DNA of 34,719 nt, from the NCBI GenBank assembly GCA_030655145.1, contig JAURWD010000085.1, positions 1 to 34,719 of the forward strand. Reading direction: 5' to 3'. Within the stretch, counting starts at the first letter, position 1; each line of letters begins with the position of its first letter. The notes under the pieces were generated by a model. It did no database searches. It saw only the letters and a program-made list of their open reading frames with translations, and was not told the DNA's origin. Below are positions 27,878 through 34,719 of this stretch, piece by piece. Made by a program: the position numbers and the translations under genes. This DNA is from Ferruginibacter sp. Its GTDB lineage: Bacteria; Bacteroidota; Bacteroidia; Chitinophagales; Chitinophagaceae.

Positions 27878-30274
27878 ATGGATACAGTAAACACGAACGA
27901 TACTGCATTGCAGGAAAAACTGAGTTTTGAGCATTTCCGCAATGAGGTTTTGAAAGACTACCGTATTGCCTGCGAAAGCAGGGAAACCAGCCTGATGGGA
28001 AGGAAAGAAGTGTTGACGGGCAAGGCTAAATTTGGAATTTTTGGCGACGGCAAGGAGGTTGCGCAGGTGGCCGCCGCAAAGTTTTTTAAACCGGGCGATT
28101 TTAGGGCCGGGTACTACCGTGACCAGACCTTTATGTTTGCAGCAGGTTTGGCAACAGTGGAACAATATTTTGCCCAGTTATTTTCAGATCCGGATGTAAA
28201 TAATGATCCTTTTAGTGCCGGCCGGCAGATGAACGCACATTTCGCAACCAAGAATGTTGATGCGGACGGTAATTGGTTAAACCTGGCCGATCAAAAAAAC
28301 AGCAGCAGCGATATGGCACCTACGGCCGGGCAGATGCCCCGGGCTGTTGGCCTCGCCCTCGCTTCGAAACTTTTCCGGAACTCCTCCGTTTTCAAACAAC
28401 ATAAACACCTGAGTAATAACGGTAACGAAGTCTGCTTTTGTACCATCGGCGATGCCTCCACTTCAGAAGGACATTTTTGGGAAGCGGTCAATGCTGCCGG
28501 TGTGATGCAAATTCCCATGGCAATTTTTGTATGGGATGACGGCTACGGGATCTCGGTTCCGAAACAATACCAGACAACCAAGGGTTCTATTTCGTCCGCT
28601 TTAAAAGGAATGCAGAAAAGCGCGGATTCCAACGGTATAGATATTTATAAGCTCAAAGGCTGGGATTATGCAGGCATGTGTGAAGTTTTTGAGCCCGCCA
28701 TTCAAAAGATCCGTGATACGCATGTGCCGGCCCTCTTTCACATTGAAGAAATCACACAACCTCAGGGACATTCTACTTCGGGCAGCCATGAACGTTATAA
28801 AAAGGCGGAACGGTTGGCTTGGGAAAAAGAATGGGACTGCATCCGCCAGATGAAAGAATGGATTCTTGCCAATGCATTGGCAGAAGAATATGAATTGACA
28901 GATATCGAGATCACCGCCAAGCACTTTATCAAACAAAGCAAGTCGAAAGCCTGGGACAATTATATTGCCCCGGTACGGAAGCAGGCGCATGATGCATATA
29001 AATTAATAAATGAGTTGACCTCCAAAGTCGATAGCGACCGGGCAGCTGTTCTCCAACGGTTATCGCGTGACTTGTTTACCAACAAAGAGCCAATGCGGCG
29101 GGAGGTGATGAAGGCACTGGCCAATGCACTGGATTCGATTGGCAATACTGCCCCTGCAGAAGAACTCAAAGCTTTTTACCAGGAATTGCTGGATGTGAAC
29201 AAACAATTGTACAATTCATTTTTGTACAACGAAGGGCCTCGCTCTGCAATGAATGTTCGTGAGATCAAACCATATTACAAGGATTCGGCAAATACTGTTA
29301 ACGGGTACGAAATTTTGAACCGCTACTTTGATGAACTGTTTGCCAGTAATGATAAAGTTGCCGCCTTTGGAGAGGATGTGGGCTACATTGGCGATGTAAA
29401 CCAGGGCTTCAGCGGGTTACAGGATAAATACGGCGATCAACGGATTTTCGATACCGGTATCCGCGAATTAACCATCATGGGCCAGGGGATCGGGCTAGCG
29501 CTACGCGGCCTTCGCCCGATTGCGGAGATACAATACATCGATTACTTATTATATGGGCTTCAGCCACTAAGCGATGATGCAGCCACAACTCACTTTAGAA
29601 CAGCCGGCGGACAAAGTTGCCCGTTGATCGTGCGTACCCGCGGGCATCGCCTGGAGGGAATCTGGCACAGCGGATCTCCAATGGGAATGATCATCAATTC
29701 ACTACGGGGAATGTATATCTGTGTGCCGCGAAATATGGTGCAGGCTGCCGGGATGTACAATACCCTGCTACAATCGAACGACCCCGCCCTTATGATCGAA
29801 TGCCTTAACGGCTATCGCCTGAAAGAAAAAATGCCGTCCAACTTATTGGCGCTGACTGTGCCCTTAGGTATACCGGAAGTGATCATTGAAGGCACGGACA
29901 TTACCATTGTTTCCTACGGATCTACCTTGAGGATAGTAGCCGAGGCTGCCGAGTATCTTTCAAAAATGAACATCAGCTGCGAAGTGATGGATGTGCAGAC
30001 ACTTTTGCCTTTTGATGTGAATCACCTGATCGTGGAGTCGTTGAAAAAAACTAGTCGTATTTTATTTGTGGATGAAGATGTTCCCGGCGGCGCCGCTGCA
30101 TACATGTTTACCAAGGTAATGGAAGAGCAGGGTGGGTACAAACATCTCGATGCAGCCCCCCGAACACTTACCGGCCAGGCGCACCGCCCCTCTTACGCAA
30201 GCGATGGCGATTATTTCAGCAAGCCTAACATGGAAGACATAGTTCGCGTGGTGAAGGAAATAATCGCTGAATAA
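27878..30274 (+). CDS. Fused alpha/beta E1 component of a branched-chain-type 2-oxoacid dehydrogenase
   Basis: A 798-residue fusion of E1 alpha (residues about 15-400) and E1 beta (about 455-795). The alpha half has the thiamine diphosphate motif GDASTSEGHFWEAVNAAGV (191 onward) ending in WDDGYGIS, plus FGIFGDGKEVAQVAAAKFF and YYRDQTFMFAAG. The beta half has AFGEDVGYIGDVNQGF, IRELTIMGQGIGLALRG, RTRGHRLEGIWHSGSPMG and VPGGAAAYMFTKVM. Such enzymes decarboxylate branched-chain 2-oxo acids (or pyruvate or a related acid) and pass the acyl group to the lipoyl E2. No E2 or E3 gene lies in the window. The joined alpha/beta form is common in Bacteroidota. Branched-chain specificity is likely from sequence style but not proven. 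phzF follows after 30 bases. Confidence 0.9.
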   Translation: MDTVNTNDTALQEKLSFEHFRNEVLKDYRIACESRETSLMGRKEVLTGKAKFGIFGDGKEVAQVAAAKFFKPGDFRAGYYRDQTFMFAAGLATVEQYFAQLFSDPDVNNDPFSAGRQMNAHFATKNVDADGNWLNLADQKNSSSDMAPTAGQMPRAVGLALASKLFRNSSVFKQHKHLSNNGNEVCFCTIGDASTSEGHFWEAVNAAGVMQIPMAIFVWDDGYGISVPKQYQTTKGSISSALKGMQKSADSNGIDIYKLKGWDYAGMCEVFEPAIQKIRDTHVPALFHIEEITQPQGHSTSGSHERYKKAERLAWEKEWDCIRQMKEWILANALAEEYELTDIEITAKHFIKQSKSKAWDNYIAPVRKQAHDAYKLINELTSKVDSDRAAVLQRLSRDLFTNKEPMRREVMKALANALDSIGNTAPAEELKAFYQELLDVNKQLYNSFLYNEGPRSAMNVREIKPYYKDSANTVNGYEILNRYFDELFASNDKVAAFGEDVGYIGDVNQGFSGLQDKYGDQRIFDTGIRELTIMGQGIGLALRGLRPIAEIQYIDYLLYGLQPLSDDAATTHFRTAGGQSCPLIVRTRGHRLEGIWHSGSPMGMIINSLRGMYICVPRNMVQAAGMYNTLLQSNDPALMIECLNGYRLKEKMPSNLLALTVPLGIPEVIIEGTDITIVSYGSTLRIVAEAAEYLSKMNISCEVMDVQTLLPFDVNHLIVESLKKTSRILFVDEDVPGGAAAYMFTKVMEEQGGYKHLDAAPRTLTGQAHRPSYASDGDYFSKPNMEDIVRVVKEIIAE

Positions 30275-30304
30275 AAGTTTTAGTTACGCCTTTAAATTTT
30301 CCAG

Positions 30305-31090
30305 ATGATATTATCTATTTACCAGGTAGATGCGTTCACCAATAAATTATTTGGGGGGAATCCCGCCGCGGTTGTGCCACTCGATGCCTGGCTGGAGGCA
30401 GACCTTATGCAAAACATTGCTGCCGAGAATAACCTGGCTGAAACGGTATTTTTTGTTCCAAAGGATGACGGTTATCACATTCGTTGGTTTACGCCAGAGC
30501 TGGAGATCGATCTATGCGGTCATGCAACTTTGGCGAGCGCTTTTATATTGTACGAGTATCTGGGGTATACAAAAAGCCGGTTGGTCTTTTATTCAAAAAG
30601 CGGGGAGCTGGTTGTTACCCGGGTGGATGGAAAATATCAATTGAACTTCCCTGCACGTATGCCGGAAAAAGTCAGTGATTATCCTGCCGAATTATTGACT
30701 GGTCTTGGCATTAACGATCCAATTGCCGTTTATAAAAGCCGTGATTATGTTGTTGAAGTGGCCACTGAAAAGGAGGTGTTAAATGTACGCCCGGATATTT
30801 CTTTGCTGGATAAGATAGATGTAATCGGCATCATTGTTACCGCACCCGGATCTGACTGTGACTTTGTTTCTCGCTTTTTTGCGCCTAACTGTGGTATCCC
30901 TGAAGACCCGGTCACTGGTTCTGCACACTCAACGCTGGTTCCTTTCTGGGGTGAGAAATTAAATAAAACAAAACTTCATGCAAAGCAAGTTTCCCAAAGA
31001 GGTGGGGAGCTTTGGTGCGAACATCAGGGCGACCGCGTCACGATGAGCGGTCATTGCGTATTTTATATGAAAGGAGAAATAACAGTCTAA
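30305..31090 (+). CDS. PhzF family isomerase/epimerase-like protein
   Basis: A 261-residue protein of the PhzF fold (two related alpha/beta barrels, like diaminopimelate epimerase). IYQVDAFTNKLFGGNPAAVV opens the family signature, AENNLAETVFF holds the catalytic Glu (E46 in the AE motif), IDLCGHATLASAF follows, and the second half has GIPEDPVTGSAHSTLVPFW. PhzF itself isomerises a dihydro-anthranilate in phenazine synthesis, but most members sit outside phenazine clusters and have unknown substrates; nothing here suggests phenazines. It lies 30 bases after the E1 gene on the same strand with no terminator between and is probably co-transcribed. It converges with the yebC-type gene across 14 bases. 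Confidence 0.88.
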   Translation: MILSIYQVDAFTNKLFGGNPAAVVPLDAWLEADLMQNIAAENNLAETVFFVPKDDGYHIRWFTPELEIDLCGHATLASAFILYEYLGYTKSRLVFYSKSGELVVTRVDGKYQLNFPARMPEKVSDYPAELLTGLGINDPIAVYKSRDYVVEVATEKEVLNVRPDISLLDKIDVIGIIVTAPGSDCDFVSRFFAPNCGIPEDPVTGSAHSTLVPFWGEKLNKTKLHAKQVSQRGGELWCEHQGDRVTMSGHCVFYMKGEITV

Positions 31091-31104
31091 AAACGACTAT
31101 CTGG

Positions 31105-31815
31105 TTATTTCATGTTGTGATACACCTTTTGTACATCCTCGTCTTGTTCTAATTTATCTACCAGTTTGAATACATCTTGTGCGGCTTCTTCGTCAAGCTC
31201 CGTGGCGTTCATTGGTATACGGGTAAGTTCGGCAGTTACAACTTCAATCTTTTTTTCTTCCAGGGCTTTTGCCATATGGCCAAACTCCTGGTATGGTACC
31301 CTGATAACGATATTTCCTTCGCTGTCTTCCCCGATTTCCTCTAAGCCATAATCAATCAGTTCCAGTTCCAGGTCTTCTACATTTAATCCTGAATTCTTGA
31401 TCTTGAACTCACCCATCCGGTTAAACGTAAAGGCCACGCTTCCGCTGGTACCGAGGCTACCACCACTTTTCGTAAAATGCATCCTGACATTCGCTACCGT
31501 CCTGGTTGAGTTATCCGTTGCAGTTTCTACCAGGATAGCGATACCATGTGGACCATAACCTTCGTACAATATCTCATCATAATTCACCATCTCCTTTCCC
31601 ATGGCCCGCTTGATAGCCGCTTCAACCCTGTCTTTTGGCATGCCGACACTCCTCGCGTTTTGGTAGCATCTTCTCAAAGCAGCATTCCCATTTGGATCTG
31701 ACCCGCCAGCTTTTACCGCTATGACGATCTCTTTGCCAATGCGGGTAAAGTTTTTGGCCATTTTATCCCAGCGGGCAAACATGGAACTTTTTCTAACTTC
31801 AAATATCCTTCCCAT
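31105..31815 (-). CDS. YebC/PmpR family DNA-binding regulatory protein
   Basis: A 236-residue YebC/PmpR protein, full length. The N-terminal helical domain has SSMFARWDKMAKNFTRIGKE and GNAALRRCYQNARSVGMPKD, matching the usual FA.W..I...I / N..L......A...NMP pattern; the middle has YEGYGPHGIAILVETATDN and NVRMHFTKSGGSLGTSGSVA; the end has ELTRIPMNATELDEEAAQDV. The family was described as a transcriptional repressor (PmpR), and more recent work links YebC members to translation of proline-rich stretches, so the role here is open. The start MGRIFEVRKSSMFARW fits Bacteroidota versions. A TAnnTTTG box (TAAATTTG) lies 38 bases upstream. Confidence 0.93.
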   Translation of the reverse strand: MGRIFEVRKSSMFARWDKMAKNFTRIGKEIVIAVKAGGSDPNGNAALRRCYQNARSVGMPKDRVEAAIKRAMGKEMVNYDEILYEGYGPHGIAILVETATDNSTRTVANVRMHFTKSGGSLGTSGSVAFTFNRMGEFKIKNSGLNVEDLELELIDYGLEEIGEDSEGNIVIRVPYQEFGHMAKALEEKKIEVVTAELTRIPMNATELDEEAAQDVFKLVDKLEQDEDVQKVYHNMK

Positions 31816-31853
31816 CAGGTGTTGATTATGATTTGATTTTAAATATAGGAGTG

Positions 31854-31861
31854 CAAATTTA
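31854..31861 (-). promoter_or_regulatory. -7 box for the yebC-type gene
   Basis: TAAATTTG on the minus strand fully matches TAnnTTTG, with TTTT 16 bases further upstream as a weak -33. The remaining bases to 32010 hold no gene; a palindromic AATTGCAATT occurs near 31950. Confidence 0.45.
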
Positions 31862-32010
31862 GGAAATGATTTTCTTTAAAAGATTAAATGCTCTGCTTAC
31901 GGTGATAAGTGAGATATATACAACGACTGAGACTTTCGCTGCAAGGGAATTGCAATTGCTCCCGTAATTCGCGACTCGAAGACTGGCTCCTTATTGCTTA
32001 ATTTAGCAAA

Positions 32011-33756
32011 ATGACACCACCGGTATTGCAGGTTGAAAATTTGTCAATTGGTTTTAAAACTGAGGGATCATACTCGGAAGCCATCAGGAATATTTCTTTC
32101 CAGGTTCCCGCGGGGAAGATCACGGCGATCGTTGGCGAATCTGGATCCGGCAAATCTATCACCTCTCTTTCCATCATGCAATTATTACCAAAGCAGGCAA
32201 TTGTCAGGGGGAATATTTTTTTCTCACCTGCTGAAGGAAAGTCAATTGATCTGTTGACTTTATCAGAAAAGCAAACAAATGGATTTCGTGGAAAAGATAT
32301 TTCGATGGTTTTCCAGGAGCCGATGACCTCGCTCAATCCTGTTTTCACTTGTGGGTTCCAGGTAATGGAAGCCATTCAACTACATCAACAGGTATCTGCG
32401 CAGGCTGCGAAAGAGCAAACAATTAGTTTGTTCCAGAAAGTCAAACTCCCAAACCCTGTGTCCATTATCAACAAGTACCCGCACGAACTCAGTGGTGGAC
32501 AAAAACAACGTGTAATGATTGCCATGGCAATCTCCTGCAACCCATCCGTACTAATTGCTGACGAACCCACTACTGCCCTGGATGTAAGAGTGCAAAAAAC
32601 AATCCTTGAATTGATCAGGTCGCTGCAAACTGAAACAGGGATGAGCGTTGTTTTAATAAGTCACGACCTGGGATTGGTTGCGGATATAGCTGACCAATTG
32701 CTGGTAATGTATAAAGGTGAAATAGTGGAGCAGGGACCTGCAGCCGAAGTGTTAAATCATCCTGCACACGAATACACCAAGGCCCTGATGGCTTGTCGGC
32801 CGGCCATGCACCAGCGTGGAGAAAGATTGCCTGTGGTGAGTGATTTCCTGCATACGGTCAACCGTGGTGACGACTCCCGTATGCCAATCGGGAGTTCTCC
32901 CGAAAGTATTCAAACGCTAACAGGAAAAAATGGCGCGAACGCGGGAGACATTGCATTGCGAGTTGAACATTTAAGCGTTGTGTACCCGGCGCGGAAAAAA
33001 CTTTTTGGTAAACCATTACCCGATTTTAAGGCGGTTGATGATGTAAGTTTTTTAGTCAATCGGGGAGAAACCGTTGGATTGGTAGGTGAAAGTGGTTGTG
33101 GTAAAACAACGCTCGGTCGCACCATTCTGCAACTGCTTAAACCCACATCCGGGAAGGTTATCCTGGATGGTGTAGATCTCGCCCGCCTCACACAGAAAGA
33201 ATTACACCCGGTCAGAAAGGAACTACAAATTGTTTTCCAGGATCCTTATGGTTCCTTGAATCCAAGGATCACGATTGGCGATGCTATAAGGGAACCAATG
33301 AATGTGCATGCTCTTCTTCAAAATAAATCGCAGCGGAAAGAAAAGGTCATCGATCTTTTGGAAAAAGTGAATCTGAAGCCAGAACATTTCAACCGCTACC
33401 CGCACCAGTTTAGTGGAGGTCAGCGACAGCGCATTTGTATTGCCCGTGCCCTTGCCTTAAACCCTTCATTTCTTGTTTTTGACGAAAGTGTGAGCGCCCT
33501 GGATGTGAGCGTGCAGGCGCAGGTATTAAACTTACTAAATGATTTGAAAAAGGAATTTGGGTTTACCTCTATTTTTATTTCTCATGACCTTTCGGTTGTT
33601 CGGTTTATTAGCGACCGCATCATGGTAATGCACCAGGGAAAGATCGTCGAAGAGGGTAACGCTGACGATATTTATTTTAATCCCAGGGAGGCCTATACGC
33701 AGGAACTGATTGCTGCCATTCCAGGCAAACAAATGAAACCAAGTTGGTTGTCTTAG
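32011..33756 (+). CDS. ABC transporter ATP-binding protein with two ATPase domains (oligopeptide/nickel type)
   Basis: A 581-residue protein made of two ABC ATPase domains in tandem, like YejF or GsiA. Domain 1: Walker A GESGSGKS at 42-49, signature ELSGGQKQR near 159-167, Walker [13 protein letters not shown] near 180-191, switch [13 protein letters not shown]. Domain 2: Walker A GESGCGKT at 358-365, signature FSGGQRQR at 467-474, Walker [13 protein letters not shown] near 487-498. Domain 2 reads DES where DEP is usual; the Glu is kept, so both sites should hydrolyse ATP. The MTSLNPVF and [10 protein letters not shown]-loop contexts are typical of peptide/nickel (Dpp/Opp) importers. No permease or binding-protein genes are adjacent, so the partner subunits must be elsewhere. 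Its TAG overlaps the facing gene's stop by 4 bases. Confidence 0.92.
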   Translation: MTPPVLQVENLSIGFKTEGSYSEAIRNISFQVPAGKITAIVGESGSGKSITSLSIMQLLPKQAIVRGNIFFSPAEGKSIDLLTLSEKQTNGFRGKDISMVFQEPMTSLNPVFTCGFQVMEAIQLHQQVSAQAAKEQTISLFQKVKLPNPVSIINKYPHELSGGQKQRVMIAMAISCNPSVLIADEPTTALDVRVQKTILELIRSLQTETGMSVVLISHDLGLVADIADQLLVMYKGEIVEQGPAAEVLNHPAHEYTKALMACRPAMHQRGERLPVVSDFLHTVNRGDDSRMPIGSSPESIQTLTGKNGANAGDIALRVEHLSVVYPARKKLFGKPLPDFKAVDDVSFLVNRGETVGLVGESGCGKTTLGRTILQLLKPTSGKVILDGVDLARLTQKELHPVRKELQIVFQDPYGSLNPRITIGDAIREPMNVHALLQNKSQRKEKVIDLLEKVNLKPEHFNRYPHQFSGGQRQRICIARALALNPSFLVFDESVSALDVSVQAQVLNLLNDLKKEFGFTSIFISHDLSVVRFISDRIMVMHQGKIVEEGNADDIYFNPREAYTQELIAAIPGKQMKPSWLS

Positions 33757-34719
33757 TCGTTTAAACCTTCAATCCTGTCAACCCGGTAATTGCCATCACC
33801 ATCATCGTAAAAATTTTTTGCACTTTTTCTTCTTTTGAACAACTGGCGAGTAAGCTGTTCCGCTAATTGTTCATCCTGTGAACGATCGGCCTTCAACTTC
33901 TTATCAGTCAGCAACGCGAGTTTATCATCCGTACTAACCTTGTTGAGATCGAGTGGCTGCAAGCCACTGATCCCGATTTTCCAGTCATCTGTTTTCTTGA
34001 GCCGGTATTTGAAGAAGTATACCCAGCCCTGTTTCCTTTCCGTATAGGTCTGCAGTTTTTTTAAGAAAACAATTGAGTCAGGTTGACGGCTGTTATTATC
34101 GGCAACCATAGCACTACGGGCAATATCCAATTGTGATTTTAAGGCTTCCGGAAAAAGATCAGTTCGGTTAATTTTTTCCAATCGCTGTAATAGTTTGCTC
34201 CGCCACAGATCTCTTGCCGCGAAGTAGTTAATAACGCTGTCGGGTACCTGCTTTTGGTTACGTATTAGGAGGATCGCTGTTTTGAATTTAACAGTCTCAT
34301 CTTTTGATTGTAGAAGTTTTTCAAAAAATTTCGGCACGTTTTTATTGCTGGTGTAAAATGGTAAGAGCAGCACGGCGTAATCATTAAGTGTTGCTTCATT
34401 CTCGTTACCATTATAATGAATCATTTCCTTTTCATCTTCATCTTCGTCATTAACAACAGCAGATTTTTTTTGGTCTTTCCCCTGTTGCTTTTTCAATTGT
34501 ATTTTAGCATCGAAATACAATTTGCTAAAATATTCATCAAGTTGTTTCTCTTTCACCAGCCCGCTGTCCACCAGCGTAAGCAGCAGCGACATCACTGGCT
34601 TTTTGTAATCATCCACATTTGAAAGTTGGAGCAGGTCGGGGTATAGCTGTGCTGCCAACTCGAGAGAATCACCGAGGTTCATAAACATCCCGGAATAATC
34701 GAAATTGCTTTCAAACAAC
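33753..34719 (-). CDS. C-terminal part of an unrecognised protein (5' end outside window)
   Basis: An open frame of about 322 codons runs in from the right edge and ends at TAA 33755-33753; the true start lies outside. I do not recognise the family. Visible features: helix-rich segments (SLELAAQLYPDLLQLSN, MSLLLTLVDSGLVKEKQLDE) of the sort found in helical-repeat proteins, a highly charged linker with a Gln/Lys stretch followed by VVNDEDEDEKE, further helices (NVPKFFEKLLQSKDETVKFK), then KQGWVYFFKYRLKKTDDWKI, which looks like a beta strand pair, and a basic stretch LFKRRKSAKNF near the end. No membrane segment is seen in this part. The stop codons of this gene and the ABC gene overlap by 4 bases tail to tail. 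Confidence 0.7.
   Translation of the reverse strand, partial: LFESNFDYSGMFMNLGDSLELAAQLYPDLLQLSNVDDYKKPVMSLLLTLVDSGLVKEKQLDEYFSKLYFDAKIQLKKQQGKDQKKSAVVNDEDEDEKEMIHYNGNENEATLNDYAVLLLPFYTSNKNVPKFFEKLLQSKDETVKFKTAILLIRNQKQVPDSVINYFAARDLWRSKLLQRLEKINRTDLFPEALKSQLDIARSAMVADNNSRQPDSIVFLKKLQTYTERKQGWVYFFKYRLKKTDDWKIGISGLQPLDLNKVSTDDKLALLTDKKLKADRSQDEQLAEQLTRQLFKRRKSAKNFYDDGDGNYRVDRIEGLND

Noticed and set aside
30305-31090. Phenazine biosynthesis
   Set aside because: PhzF-fold proteins are widespread outside phenazine clusters and no other phz gene is present.

Overview
The window looks like an ordinary chromosomal stretch from a member of the Bacteroidota, most likely the Chitinophagaceae or close kin. 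The reasons are many upstream boxes matching the Bacteroidota -7 promoter consensus TAnnTTTG, weak Shine-Dalgarno signals, families centred on that phylum (DUF3098, DUF3078, DUF3108-type and paired DUF1573 proteins), the ftsX-DUF3098-uppP and greA-HIT gene orders, a fused alpha/beta E1 dehydrogenase and a leucyl-tRNA synthetase with a large insertion. These are family-level inferences; no search could be run. I see no rRNA, tRNA, CRISPR array, insertion sequence, phage gene or integration scar. No gap between genes exceeds 300 bases; the longest is 12582-12877 (296 bases).

Layout. 1-2986 (minus): a short 3-hydroxyacyl-CoA dehydrogenase-like gene overlaps tsaB by 4 bases, then comes a cysteine-free ArsR-type regulator and a CstB-like persulfide dioxygenase/rhodanese gene cut by the left edge. 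3050-5551 (plus): ridA, a D-2-hydroxyacid dehydrogenase, greA behind a hairpin leader, and a HIT protein. 5563-6126 (minus): ruvC. 6219-8097 (plus): a possible tiny ORF, a flippase-like membrane protein and a secreted DUF3108-type protein, linked by stop/start overlaps. 8102-12581 (minus): an MBL hydrolase, an MFS permease, uppP, a DUF3098 gene and ftsX. 12878-23392 (plus): leuS, an unknown protein with a CNCG motif, an M28 peptidase, a secreted EEP-family phosphodiesterase, a signal-less M23 peptidase, dxs and an L,D-transpeptidase-like protein. 23433-25733 (minus): scpA, a DUF3078 protein, mscL. Then an EamA transporter (plus), two tandem DUF1573 genes (minus), a fused 2-oxoacid dehydrogenase E1 and a PhzF protein (plus), a YebC/PmpR regulator (minus), a double-ATPase ABC protein (plus) and the C-terminal part of an unrecognised protein (minus, cut by the right edge).

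Functionally the window mixes information processing (leuS, greA, ruvC, tsaB, scpA, yebC) with envelope growth and remodelling (ftsX, uppP, M23, L,D-transpeptidase, mscL, flippase-like protein), isoprenoid precursor synthesis (dxs; UppP recycles an isoprenoid carrier) and small-molecule metabolism or damage control (ridA, PhzF, persulfide dioxygenase, E1).

I did not find a convincing new multi-gene system. The most useful leads are the greA leader hairpin, which resembles the arrangement that yields GraL in E. coli; the persulfide dioxygenase next to a regulator without thiols; a dehydrogenase-like protein that seems to have lost its catalytic residues but is translationally coupled to tsaB; the CNCG protein; and a possible 30-residue ORF coupled by TTGA to a flippase-like gene.
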